A stretch of DNA of 42,971 bases from Minisyncoccota bacterium (GCA_028697455.1 JAQVEZ010000003.1:1-42971), one strand, 5' to 3'; counted from the first letter of the stretch, positions 32,842-40,439 are shown. Numbers and translations: made by a program. Notes: generated by a model from the sequence alone, not told the origin.

Positions 32842-33213
32842 GGGGATGACCGGTTTCGCTAAAAGGAATAGATAAATACAAACTGCATGTCGAGTTGGTA
32901 GTGAACTTGTAAAACGCTACACAGATAACTGGAAACTCAGTTCAGTCTCCTTATGGAGCAGCTCTAGCAATCGCATAACAAACTTTGCAGCTAGTACAGC
33001 CTTTCTCGCGTTCAGAAGAGAAAGATCTGTATTATAACCCTCTGAACTAGGAGCCTATTGGCTTCTCAGATAGGTTCCAAATTTCTGAGAATCGAAAGAT
33101 GAGTATTTGTGATATTTTTTGAGCTCTTCTTTTTAAACACAAAAAGAATATCTACGCATGTAGATGTTTGTGTTTATCCCTTTTATACGGCGGTTCGATT
33201 CCGCCCATCTCCA
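32842..33213 (+). ncRNA. ssrA: tmRNA (ssrA)
   Basis: tmRNA rescues stalled ribosomes and tags the broken peptide. The 372-nt RNA starts GGGGATG and ends CATCTCC plus A, which pair as the tRNA-like acceptor (one G-U), preceded by the T arm GGCGG/CCGCC with TTCGATT; the typical 5' GGGGATGACCGGTTTCG is present. The tag frame appears to begin at GCT 32916 and end at TAA 32976-32978, giving a 20-residue tag whose last residues are ALAIA, a variant of the usual ALAA. The rest forms pseudoknots. CCA is not encoded. smpB is two genes upstream. Confidence 0.93.
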
Positions 33214-33216
33214 CAA

Positions 33217-33246
33217 AAAAAACAAAGCATTTCTGCTTTGTTTTTT
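33217..33246. terminator. Bidirectional terminator of tmRNA and the secreted-protein gene
   Basis: A 13-bp stem (33217-33229 with 33234-33246) closes on a 4-base loop and has A-run and T-run flanks for both strands. Confidence 0.85.
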
Positions 33247-33253
33247 AAAATAA

Positions 33254-34654
33254 CTATAAGAGTACCAGAATCTGTCCGATAAGATTAAGGATTTCGGAAT
33301 ATAAAGGAATTAAGGATGTTGCACTTGGTCTTTCTCGACAGAAGGTTGTTACCTCTTCGCTACAAAAACGAGTTCCAAGGATCTTACTATTACTATTTCC
33401 TGTTGATCCTCCCGAAGAACCATTCTCCAAGAAACTGAGTATCCCTGCTCGAAGTAGTGGGCTTTTATCTTCCTGTCCTCCAGTCGCGAATACTAAACCA
33501 TTCGCGAAGTTAATAGAAAGAAGGGTTTCTTCTTGAGGATAGCGTTGTTCACTCCACGAATTCGCATCTCGTGTTTTAATAACTGAATATCCAGGCTGGC
33601 CAGGGTCAGCATCAAAAGCAAACGCAAGGGGAACCAATCCTTTCAAGTTATCTCTAAAAAGAATGGGTGCAAGAGTTGGAACGTCGTGATAAGCCGTCAT
33701 GGCAAAAAAACCATCGGCAAAAGTAATTGAATTAAAATATCCTAGTTCAAAAGGATAACTCTCAACTTCAGACCAATAAATACCGTCAAAAGAAACGAGA
33801 CTCAAAGGAATTTGTTTAGATTCGCTACTATCACTCTGCTTTCCTACAGCAAAATATCTTCCGTTTCCATATGCGACAGAACTTAAATTTCCATTAACAA
33901 TACCTGAAGGGGTGTCATTAACCATAAACCAGCTTTCTCCGTTACTTGAGCGCATCAAAGAAACAAAATATTTATTTACAATAGTATTATAATATGAACC
34001 AACAGCAACAAAGCCATCGTCTCCATACGTTACCGAGCTTAATTCTATCCCCTTTCCAATAGATCCAGCCGGGTAAGAATCTACCTCACTCCAGTTTTCT
34101 CCATTGCTTGATTTTAAGATAAAAGGTTTTTTAGGGTCGCCAGCTTCCTTTTGATAACCAACAGCAAGAAATTTTCCTTGACCATATGAAACTGAAAAAA
34201 GAGGTGCGTCGCCTACGTAATCTTCTGCGAGATCTTCATCCACTTCTTCCCAATTTTCTCCATCAGTTGATTTAAGAATGAGGGGTTTCCCCTTACCAGC
34301 TATATGCTTAGTACCAACGGCAACAAAAATACCATCTTGGTACACAACAGATCGGAGAAGAGCTGATGCTGTAATAAATGTAGGATAATCAGCTGCATCC
34401 CTCCAACTATTTGCATCGTTGGAGACAAAAATACGAGTTCTTGATGTTTCGCTTGTATTTGCTTCCCACCCAAGACTCACATAAACGTCATTGCCTGCAA
34501 CCTCCCCGTAAGTAGTATCGAGAAGAAAACTCTTTACATTAAAAAGATCAGTAAGGTCTTTTTTATCAAGAACATCATCGGCAAACACACTCTGCCCAAA
34601 GGTAAGACCGCACATGAGGACGAGGCTAAAAATAATAAATTTATTTATCTTCAT
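33254..34654 (-). CDS. Secreted repeat protein, predicted beta-propeller-like
   Basis: The 466-aa protein has a signal peptide (about residues 1-25, ending FGQSVFADD) and then about five to six repeats of 50-60 residues with the pattern S-x-DG-x-NW followed by SVxYGxGxFVAVG (for example STDGENWEEV, SSNGENWSEV, SSNGESWFMV, SFDGIYWSEV). This is typical of beta-propeller or BNR-like repeats that bind ligands or partners outside the cell. A Gly/Ser-rich linker (near 405-417) leads to a short C-terminal part with two cysteines and a hydrophobic end (NLIGQILVLL), which may anchor it. Function unknown. It has a strong promoter of its own. Confidence 0.78.
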   Translation of the reverse strand: MKINKFIIFSLVLMCGLTFGQSVFADDVLDKKDLTDLFNVKSFLLDTTYGEVAGNDVYVSLGWEANTSETSRTRIFVSNDANSWRDAADYPTFITASALLRSVVYQDGIFVAVGTKHIAGKGKPLILKSTDGENWEEVDEDLAEDYVGDAPLFSVSYGQGKFLAVGYQKEAGDPKKPFILKSSNGENWSEVDSYPAGSIGKGIELSSVTYGDDGFVAVGSYYNTIVNKYFVSLMRSSNGESWFMVNDTPSGIVNGNLSSVAYGNGRYFAVGKQSDSSESKQIPLSLVSFDGIYWSEVESYPFELGYFNSITFADGFFAMTAYHDVPTLAPILFRDNLKGLVPLAFAFDADPGQPGYSVIKTRDANSWSEQRYPQEETLLSINFANGLVFATGGQEDKSPLLRAGILSFLENGSSGGSTGNSNSKILGTRFCSEEVTTFCRERPSATSLIPLYSEILNLIGQILVLL

Positions 34655-34656
34655 AC

Positions 34657-34692
34657 ATTATAATTATACCAAAAGAAACTTAATCCTGTAAA
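34657..34692 (-). promoter_or_regulatory. Strong promoter of the secreted repeat protein gene
   Basis: On the minus strand TTTACA (34692-34687) and an extended -10 TGGTATAAT (TATAAT at 34668-34663) are 18 nt apart; a second TATAAT follows at 34662-34657. The ATG at 34654 is 8 nt from the first box, so the mRNA should be leaderless. The -35 abuts the T-run of the hairpin at 34700-34736. Confidence 0.7.
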
Positions 34693-34699
34693 GAAAAAA

Positions 34700-34736
34700 G
34701 ACCTTCTTCCTAGCACATGGCAACAGGAAGAAGGTC
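34700..34736 (-). terminator. Strong minus-strand terminator or RNA hairpin
   Basis: GACCTTCTTCCT and AGGAAGAAGGTC pair perfectly over 12 bp (34725-34736 with 34700-34711) around a 13-nt loop, followed on the minus strand by TTTTTTC. It lies 150 nt beyond the L5 terminator, so it ends a separate transcript starting in 34737-34870 or read-through from the ribosomal operon. The 34655-34893 gap holds no convincing ORF. Confidence 0.72.
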
Positions 34737-34870
34737 TCGCGGGGCAAATGGAGTTTGGTTTATCTGTAAAAATAACACAGAACATAAAAAAGAGCAAAGC
34801 AAGAAGTTATAAAAGAAAAACAACCTCAAAAGAAAGTTTTTTATGGCGGAAAAAATAATCTATGGATAAA

Positions 34871-34896
34871 CAAAAAACAACCCTCTAAAAGGGTTA
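34871..34896 (-). terminator. Terminator of the ribosomal protein operon
   Basis: AACCCT/AGGGTT stem (34890-34895 with 34879-34884) and a T-run on the minus strand; the rplE TAA (34894-34896) overlaps the stem. Confidence 0.8.
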
Positions 34897-35433
34897 TTTT
34901 TTGAAAGGAACGCCAAGGAATTTCAAATATGCTTCTGCTGATTTTTTGTCTTTTGCGGTGGTCACTACAGTAACAGAAAATCCAAAAACATTTTGCAACT
35001 CTTCATCTCCTGTTTCTGGGAAAATAGTATGCTCTTTGATACCCAAAGTAAGGTTCCCCATCTTATCAACTGACTTAAGATCAATTCCTCGAAAGTCTTT
35101 AGTTCGTGGAAGCGCTACGTGGATAAGCTTGTCAAAGAAAGATCGCATTCTCTCTCCTCGTAAGGTTATCGCTTGTCCTACGATATCTCCCTCTCTGATT
35201 TTAAATCCAGCGATAGAAGATTTTGCTTGACGTGCTGAAGCCTTCTGCCCAGTAATTTTTGCAAGTCGATCAACAATAAAATCATTTGCGTGTCGGTCAC
35301 GTTTTGAACGAGATCCTGTTCCAACATTGATAACAATTTTCTCAATCTTGGGTGTTTGCATTTTGTTTTGAATATTTAATTCACTCTGTAAAGATCCAAA
35401 CACTTCTTTTTGTTTTTCTAATAATGATTTCAT
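34894..35433 (-). CDS. rplE: Ribosomal protein L5 (uL5)
   Basis: L5 binds 5S rRNA in the central protuberance of the large subunit. The 179-aa product has the family core MQTPKIEKIVINVGTGS, KITGQKASARQAKSSIAGFKIREGDIVG, and the C-terminal RDFRGI...FPETGDEELQNVFGFSVTVVTTA. Length is normal. It is the last gene of a compact run (S19-L22-S3-L16-S17-L14-L24-L5) and is followed by a terminator; the usual next genes (S14, S8, L6) are not here. Confidence 0.98.
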   Translation of the reverse strand: MKSLLEKQKEVFGSLQSELNIQNKMQTPKIEKIVINVGTGSRSKRDRHANDFIVDRLAKITGQKASARQAKSSIAGFKIREGDIVGQAITLRGERMRSFFDKLIHVALPRTKDFRGIDLKSVDKMGNLTLGIKEHTIFPETGDEELQNVFGFSVTVVTTAKDKKSAEAYLKFLGVPFKK

Positions 35434-35440
35434 AGCTTTA

Positions 35441-35749
35441 TTACTTTAACTCTGTTCCACTTTTCTTGTTAATACGAACTTTCTTCCCTTCTTTGTGGGT
35501 GTAGCCTATTTTTGTTCCTTTCCCAGATTTATCATCAAAAAACATAGCATTAGAAACATGAATAGGGTATTCAACGTTTACCATGTTCTTTTTTCCTTGT
35601 GGATCTTGAACGACTTTCTTTTTGATATTTACCCCCTCAACAATTATTTGAGAATCTTGAGAAAAAGTTTTGAGCACTTTGGCTCTTTTATTTTTGTCTT
35701 TTCGTGAACCAGAAATAATGGTTACGATATCTCCTACTTTTATTTTCAT
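35441..35749 (-). CDS. rplX: Ribosomal protein L24 (uL24)
   Basis: The 102-aa protein starts with the KOW motif KIKVGDIVTIISGSRKDKNKRAKVL, followed by VEGVNIKKKVVQDPQGKKNMVNVEYPIHVSNAMF, all typical of L24, which initiates folding of 23S rRNA. It is 4 nt downstream of L14 and 7 nt upstream of L5 on the minus strand. Confidence 0.97.
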   Translation of the reverse strand: MKIKVGDIVTIISGSRKDKNKRAKVLKTFSQDSQIIVEGVNIKKKVVQDPQGKKNMVNVEYPIHVSNAMFFDDKSGKGTKIGYTHKEGKKVRINKKSGTELK

Positions 35750-35753
35750 AATT

Positions 35754-36122
35754 CTAAATAACTTCTGGTGCTAATGAGACGATTTTTTGATATCCTCTCT
35801 CGGCTAATTCACGGGGAATGGGACCAAAAATACGTGCCCCACGTGGTTCTTTTTTTGCATCAATGATAACAACGGCGTTATCATCAAAACGAATATATGA
35901 ACCATCTTTTCTACGATATTCTTTGTTTTGGCGAACAACGACCCCTCGAACGATATCTTTTTTCTTTACGAGTTTTCGTGGTTCAGCGGTTTTTATTGAA
36001 AGAACAACGGTATCACCAAGACGAGCATAGCGTCTTTTTGAACCTCCAAGGATCTTAAAAACCCGTCCTGTTTTTGCTCCGGTGTTATCAGTAATTTTAA
36101 CATTTGTTCCTACTTGAATCAT
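35754..36122 (-). CDS. rplN: Ribosomal protein L14 (uL14)
   Basis: The 122-aa product contains MIQVGTNVKITDNTGAKTGRVFKILGGSKRR, then VVLSIK and the C-terminal ARIFGPIPRELAERGYQKIVSLAPEVI, the standard L14 core. L14 contacts 16S rRNA at the subunit interface. The 78-nt gap upstream, to S17, is the largest in the operon and contains no ORF. Confidence 0.98.
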   Translation of the reverse strand: MIQVGTNVKITDNTGAKTGRVFKILGGSKRRYARLGDTVVLSIKTAEPRKLVKKKDIVRGVVVRQNKEYRRKDGSYIRFDDNAVVIIDAKKEPRGARIFGPIPRELAERGYQKIVSLAPEVI

Positions 36123-36200
36123 ATCTCACTTATATTACCGAGAATTATGGACTACCTTTATTTTTTCAAAAGGTCTCTCATAAGAGCTCGTGTGTATATC

Positions 36201-36440
36201 TTAATAAACAACAGTGAAACTCTTTTTCTTTGAGATAGGTCGAGTTTCTACTATTTCTACGACATCACCAATTTTGTATTGGTTTTTTTCATCGTGTGCG
36301 TGGTATTTTTTAGAAATGGTATAGAATTTCTTGTATTTTGGATGCTGAACGAATCGCCCAACTTCAACCACGACAGTTTTATCCATAGCATCTGACACTA
36401 CTTTACCTTGTAGTGTTTTTTTATTTTTTTCAGTACTCAT
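36201..36440 (-). CDS. rpsQ: Ribosomal protein S17 (uS17)
   Basis: The 79-aa protein has [18 protein letters not shown], then [19 protein letters not shown] and the C-terminal [21 protein letters not shown], the OB-fold pattern of S17. It starts 5 nt after the L16 stop, so no L29 gene fits between, although L29 normally sits here. Confidence 0.97.
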   Translation of the reverse strand: MSTEKNKKTLQGKVVSDAMDKTVVVEVGRFVQHPKYKKFYTISKKYHAHDEKNQYKIGDVVEIVETRPISKKKSFTVVY

Positions 36441-36445
36441 AGATT

Positions 36446-36874
36446 TTAATAAATATCGTTTTTACTTACGATTTTAAAAGTAACAGGTAATTTAGTTCCT
36501 GCCTTACGCAAAGCTTCTCGTGCTCGTGCGTCAGAAACATTACCAACCTCAAACATGATTCTTCCTGGGTGAACTTCGGTACAGAATCCTTTTGGATCTC
36601 CTTTACCCTTTCCCATTCCTACCTCTGCAGCTTTTTGAGTAACGGGTCGGTCAGGAAAGAGACGGATGTAATATTTACCAAATTTTCCAACCTCTCGAGT
36701 TAATACCTTTCGAGCTGATTCGATTTGGTTTGAGTTAATACGAGCTCCAGAAGTAGCCTTAAGTCCAAAATCTCCATTCACAATTCGAATTCCTCGAGAT
36801 GCATTTTTGATCTTGTTTGGGTTCTTTCTCCCTGTCTGCCATTTTCGGTGTTTAACTTTCTTTGGAAATAACAT
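36446..36874 (-). CDS. rplP: Ribosomal protein L16 (uL16)
   Basis: The 142-aa product has [42 protein letters not shown] and [14 protein letters not shown], the L16 pattern around the A-site and ribosomal central protuberance. Length is normal. Confidence 0.97.
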   Translation of the reverse strand: MLFPKKVKHRKWQTGRKNPNKIKNASRGIRIVNGDFGLKATSGARINSNQIESARKVLTREVGKFGKYYIRLFPDRPVTQKAAEVGMGKGKGDPKGFCTEVHPGRIMFEVGNVSDARAREALRKAGTKLPVTFKIVSKNDIY

Positions 36875-36886
36875 AGTTTTAAAAAA

Positions 36887-37558
36887 TTATTTTACTGCTC
36901 GTTTGTTTTCAAGGGAGTCTCCTTTATAGATCCATACCTTGATTCCAATAACTCCATAAGGAAGGTTCGCTCGATATGATGCATAATCAACATCTCCTCG
37001 AATAAACTGAAGTGGAATTCCTCCTTTCTTTACTTCCTCATGTCGAGCCATCTCATTTCCTCCAAGTCGACCTGAGAGGCTTATTTTGGCTCCTTTAACC
37101 TCGCGGTTAATCATAATCTTATCCAGCATCTGCTTCATAACTCTTCGAAAAGGAAGACGACGCTCAAGCCCTTCTGCAATTTGCTGTGCAACAATCATGG
37201 CGTTAGCATCAGGGTTTGTAACTTCGATAATATCAAGAGAAAAATTTGTATCGATAGGAAGTTTTTTTCTCTTCATCTCACGAATAATTTTCTTTGTAAG
37301 GTCAGCAACCCCTTCTCCTGATTTCCCAATGATGAAACCTGGGCGAGAAGAATGAATAAGAATTTTTGTTGTTTTTTGGTCTCGTTTGAACTCAATAGAA
37401 CTAACATATTTACCTCGGAGTTCTTTTTCAAGAAATTCTCGAATCAAGATATCAGTCTTGAGATAATCACGATATTTTTGTCCATGTGCAAACCATTGTG
37501 ATTTCCAACCTCGAAGGGTTACCAATCGGTGTGCATAAGGGTGTACGTTATGTGACAT
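36887..37558 (-). CDS. rpsC: Ribosomal protein S3 (uS3)
   Basis: The 223-aa protein has the KH domain motif IHSSRPGFIIGKSGEGVADLTKKI (split as IHSSRPGFIIGKSG, then EGVADLTKKI) and the C-terminal GAKISLSGRLGGNEMARHEEVKKG. S3 forms part of the mRNA entry channel. Length is normal, with a short C-terminal tail. Confidence 0.98.
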   Translation of the reverse strand: MSHNVHPYAHRLVTLRGWKSQWFAHGQKYRDYLKTDILIREFLEKELRGKYVSSIEFKRDQKTTKILIHSSRPGFIIGKSGEGVADLTKKIIREMKRKKLPIDTNFSLDIIEVTNPDANAMIVAQQIAEGLERRLPFRRVMKQMLDKIMINREVKGAKISLSGRLGGNEMARHEEVKKGGIPLQFIRGDVDYASYRANLPYGVIGIKVWIYKGDSLENKRAVK

Positions 37559-37563
37559 AAATT

Positions 37564-37893
37564 TTATTCCTTAACCCCTAAAGAGAGGTAAATATTACTA
37601 GTGCGTTTGTTAATTCTTTTCGCTACTCCTCGAGCCCGCGGACGATAGCGTTTTAAAGTTACTCCTTGGTCAATAGAAATATCTTTGACAATAAGCTGAT
37701 CAGAAGAAACTTTAAAATTATGTTCAGCATTTGCGACAGCCGAGTTAATGAGTTTACTCATTACGTGACTCGCTCGTTTTGGAAGAAATTTTAATTCTCC
37801 AAGTGCTTGATCGACCTTCTTTCCTCGAACGAGGTCAGCAACAAGGCGTACCTTTCGTGGTGATTGTCGATAATTTTTTAGACTTGCTTTCAT
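37564..37893 (-). CDS. rplV: Ribosomal protein L22 (uL22)
   Basis: The 109-aa product begins MKASLKNYRQSPRKVRLVADLVRGKKVDQAL and has LKRYRPRARGVAKRINKRTSNI near the end, the exit-tunnel loop of L22. Length is normal. Confidence 0.97.
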   Translation of the reverse strand: MKASLKNYRQSPRKVRLVADLVRGKKVDQALGELKFLPKRASHVMSKLINSAVANAEHNFKVSSDQLIVKDISIDQGVTLKRYRPRARGVAKRINKRTSNIYLSLGVKE

Positions 37894-37898
37894 ATCTC

Positions 37899-38231
37899 TT
37901 ATTTAGCATTAGCTTTCGCTGCTTTTGCAGCTTGGATTTCTGCTTCTCGTTTCTTCTGTTCAAGTTCCTTCATCAATTTTCCTCCGTGTCGATGGAAGGT
38001 TCGTGTTGGAGAAAACTCTCCAAGCCGATGACCAATCATGTCTTCGCTCACAAGAACATCAATATGTTTTCGACCGTTGTGTACTGCAAAAGTGAATCCA
38101 ACCATTTCAGGAGAAATCATAGATGCACGTGCCCATGTTTTTACTGCTGGAGTTTGAAGTGGGTCTTTTCCTTCAATTTTTTTAAGGAGCCGTTCATCTA
38201 CGTATGGCCCCTTTTTCATTGATCGTGTCAT
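37899..38231 (-). CDS. rpsS: Ribosomal protein S19 (uS19) with a long C-terminal tail
   Basis: S19 sits in the small-subunit head. The product (110 aa from the ATG at 38231) has [20 protein letters not shown] and [18 protein letters not shown], the S19 core, then a lysine/alanine/glutamate-rich tail (about the last 20 residues) that typical S19 proteins lack or have shorter. The frame reaches 38261 but the inner ATG matches the conserved start. It is the first gene of the run: L2, L23, L4 and L3, which normally precede it, are absent, and a promoter and leader lie upstream. Confidence 0.96.
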   Translation of the reverse strand: MTRSMKKGPYVDERLLKKIEGKDPLQTPAVKTWARASMISPEMVGFTFAVHNGRKHIDVLVSEDMIGHRLGEFSPTRTFHRHGGKLMKELEQKKREAEIQAAKAAKANAK

Positions 38232-38400
38232 GAATATTTTTAAGGGTACTCTGCATCCCAAAGATACAGGTAATTAAAAATGAATAATAATTGTTGGCGG
38301 AGCCAAATAAAAACCCTGTGGAACAGAGATTTATGAATTCTATACTACTTTTTTCTCGCAAAGAGTCAAGCGTACAAAGTATAATATATATGTACAGGGT
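38232..38400 (-). promoter_or_regulatory. Promoter and structured leader of the ribosomal protein operon
   Basis: On the minus strand TTGACT (38369-38364) and TAGTAT (38347-38342) are 16 nt apart. The roughly 100-nt leader has two hairpins: CTCTGT/ACAGGG (38328-38323 with 38319-38314) followed by TTTTTATTT, and TTGGC/GCCAA (38306-38302 with 38298-38294). The first looks like an attenuator. Confidence 0.55.
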
Positions 38401-38403
38401 GAA

Positions 38404-39393
38404 TTAAAGAAAAACTGACTTAAGCTTAAGCAAATCAATACCGTATTCCCTTTCAAGTTGCTCTAAAAGCTCTTTGAAATAACGTTCTGCTGTTGGAAGT
38501 TGTTGTTGAAAAAATAAATTTCCCTGTTCAAAACCGAGTACACTATAGACACTCATATCATGGATAAGGCGAATGAGAGCAAGGACAAGGAGATATTTTA
38601 TAAAATCTTTTCTTTGTTTTTTATCCTGTGTTTTTTCTCGATAATAATCAACAAGAAGGTCTTTGTATTGATAAGCATACGGAGACTCTGGAGAATAAAC
38701 AAAGGAAGCAAGATCATAAAAACGAGGGCCACACCTACCTCCCTGAAAATCAATAAGAACGAGTTCATCATCCTGATCTACAAGAATATTTCTACTTTGA
38801 AAATCTCGATGCATAAAAACATAGTCATCTTTGGAAATTTCATCAATAATATTTTCTATTTTTGTCTTATCTTCCGTAAAAAAGTCATTATCCACATGAA
38901 GACCTTTGTGTGGAAGATATTTATTTTGAAATGCCCAAAACTCTCTTGCTATTTCATGGTGATCAAAACTCTGAAAAGGGTGACACACAGAAAAATCAAA
39001 ATTGGAGCTCCCTTCATTCTGAACACTTATCAAAAGATCTAGGGTTTTTTTGAGAATTTTTGTTTTGTTTGTCTCATCCTCGAGATACGAAAAAAGATCG
39101 CGATCTCCGCAATACTCTTGTAGATAATAATAGTATGAATTATCGACAATAAAAAAATCAGGCACCCGAACTCCCCTTTCTTTTAATGCCTTTTGTGTCT
39201 GAATAAAGGCTTTATTCTCTTGTCTGTCTGGACCATAAACAGCTATCGCTTTGTGTTTAGCTGACTCAAGAAAATAATATTGCCGCAAAGAAGCATGGGG
39301 AGAAAGTTTTTTCACTGATATAACTTGTTCGTGAAAAAAATCAAAAAATAAAGCTTTGAAAATATCAATATCGTGTTGTCCCTTATTCTTCAT
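38404..39393 (-). CDS. APH-family phosphotransferase (AmgK-like sugar kinase)
   Basis: The 329-aa protein has the aminoglycoside/choline kinase fold: ISVKKLSPHASLRQYYFL near the start, HRDFQSRNILV (about residues 197-207, with the catalytic Asp D199) and IDFQGGRCGPRFYDLASFVY (about 215-234, metal-binding Asp). The combination FQSRN...DFQGGRCGPRxYDLAS resembles the AmgK/ bacterial cell-wall sugar kinase group, which phosphorylates N-acetylmuramate or related sugars; that specificity is an inference. Its 5' end overlaps the upstream UPF0489 gene by 11 nt, so the two are coupled. Confidence 0.82.
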   Translation of the reverse strand: MKNKGQHDIDIFKALFFDFFHEQVISVKKLSPHASLRQYYFLESAKHKAIAVYGPDRQENKAFIQTQKALKERGVRVPDFFIVDNSYYYYLQEYCGDRDLFSYLEDETNKTKILKKTLDLLISVQNEGSSNFDFSVCHPFQSFDHHEIAREFWAFQNKYLPHKGLHVDNDFFTEDKTKIENIIDEISKDDYVFMHRDFQSRNILVDQDDELVLIDFQGGRCGPRFYDLASFVYSPESPYAYQYKDLLVDYYREKTQDKKQRKDFIKYLLVLALIRLIHDMSVYSVLGFEQGNLFFQQQLPTAERYFKELLEQLEREYGIDLLKLKSVFL

Positions 39394-40111
39394 TCCCCTG
39401 ATAATAGCACAGAATCCTTATAATTTCATGAGCAAATTTTTGTTCAATAAACCCTGGACTTGTCGCAATGCAAATGGCTTCTGCCTTGTTCCACGCCTTT
39501 CGAATAGCATTCACCTTTGATTCAAGAGAAACAAAATCTCCTTCAGGGCCAAAAATATCAATATCGAGACTCAGAAAAAAAGGGTCTTTAGGAAGAATAA
39601 AATTTTCAAAAGAGTGCGAATCTGTTATTCGATAGACAGAACTAACAATCCCTTTCCCAGAAATAGCATCAAAAAAATCTGAGATCCTTGTTCTGGAAAT
39701 TGTTTTTGCAATTGAGTTTAGTTCAAAATCTTTTTCTTCAAAACGTTGTTCACAAAGAGCATCGTCGTTGTGTGCATCGATGTGCACAACACCAAAGGAC
39801 TCTTTCTTCTGGGTCCTCATTTCCACCAATGGATATAACATCTCATTATGGTTATCAACGATATAAATAAGTTTTCCGCGAACATCGAGAACCTGGCACT
39901 GAGCAAGTCCCAAGTATGATCCATAATCATCACTGAAGACGGGAATTTTTGAAGGGCTTGGGTCAAATTGCTGCACTCTTACAAAACGAGGATAATAAAG
40001 AGAATCACCTTTTTCGTCATAATTACGAGAGATATCAAAAGAACTTGGCAAGGTTTTTTCTTTGCTTTTTTCCCAAAGTTCTTCTATTTTCCAAAAGAGT
40101 TTTTGGTACAT
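39383..40111 (-). CDS. UPF0489 family protein, arginase-like fold
   Basis: The 242-aa protein has YIVDNHNEMLYPLVEM, a VVHIDAHNDDAL motif (about residues 108-119) and LSLDIDIFGPEGDF (about 181-194). The HxDAHxD and DxDxF arrangement is the metal-binding pattern of ureohydrolase-like (arginase-type) proteins, and matches the UPF0489 family. The reaction is not known for this family. It is probably leaderless (TATACT box 9 nt before the ATG) and overlaps the kinase gene downstream, suggesting that both act on the same substrate or pathway. Confidence 0.78.
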   Translation of the reverse strand: MYQKLFWKIEELWEKSKEKTLPSSFDISRNYDEKGDSLYYPRFVRVQQFDPSPSKIPVFSDDYGSYLGLAQCQVLDVRGKLIYIVDNHNEMLYPLVEMRTQKKESFGVVHIDAHNDDALCEQRFEEKDFELNSIAKTISRTRISDFFDAISGKGIVSSVYRITDSHSFENFILPKDPFFLSLDIDIFGPEGDFVSLESKVNAIRKAWNKAEAICIATSPGFIEQKFAHEIIRILCYYQGNEE

Positions 40112-40120
40112 ATACTATTA

Positions 40121-40126
40121 AGTATA
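40121..40126 (-). promoter_or_regulatory. -10 box of the UPF0489-kinase operon, leaderless
   Basis: TATACT on the minus strand, 9 nt before the ATG at 40111. Confidence 0.55.
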
Positions 40127-40244
40127 ACAAAAAGCGCCTGTATGGTGCAGGGATTTTTAGTTCCTCTCTAAATGACTTTCTGGTATACTAATAAAAACCT
40201 TTTTGCCTATGGAACATAAAACAGATTAAAACTTAACATTATCA

Positions 40245-40271
40245 AAAAACCCGCTCACGCAGCGGGTTTTA
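40245..40271 (-). terminator. Terminator downstream of tRNA-Trp
   Basis: AAACCCGCT/AGCGGGTTT pair (40247-40255 with 40261-40269) around CACGC, with six T on the minus strand and four on the plus strand. It most likely ends the tRNA-Trp transcript. The 250-base gap (40112-40365) also holds a plus-strand TGGTATACT near 40181-40189 but no credible gene. Confidence 0.75.
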
Positions 40272-40365
40272 AATTCTCACAGGTGACTTTTTTCAATCCT
40301 CTCACACCCATCTCATTCGTACACAATAAATCACACGGCACTATCGTATCGGGTTCATTATCGTA

Positions 40366-40439
40366 TGGCGGGCGATGAGGGAATCGAACCCCCAACAAAG
40401 GTTTTGGAGACCTCTATTATACCATTTAACTAATCGCCC
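40366..40439 (-). tRNA. tRNA-Trp (anticodon CCA), CCA tail encoded
   Basis: Acceptor GGGCGAT/ATCGCCC, anticodon stem GAGGT/ACCTT around CTCCAAA (anticodon CCA), T loop TTCGATT, discriminator G, then CCA in the DNA. It is the only tRNA in the window with an encoded CCA, which may be chance. Anticodon CCA reads UGG only, so UGA is not recoded by this tRNA. Confidence 0.95.

Noticed and set aside
37779-38222. 147-codon open frame opposite rpsS and rplV
   Set aside because: It is antisense to two ribosomal protein genes and rich in Cys and Phe, as antisense shadows often are.
38560-39042. 160-codon open frame opposite the APH-type kinase
   Set aside because: It is antisense to a clear enzyme gene, has low-complexity Lys/Ile-rich content and no family match.
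40181-40271. Plus-strand small RNA from a TGGTATACT box to the 40245-40271 hairpin
   Set aside because: The hairpin has a longer T-run on the minus strand and fits tRNA-Trp termination; the plus-strand -35 is poor.
40366-40439. Recoded UGA codon (as in some Patescibacteria)
   Set aside because: tRNA-Trp has anticodon CCA, and TGA ends a gene at 29799, so the standard code is the simpler reading.
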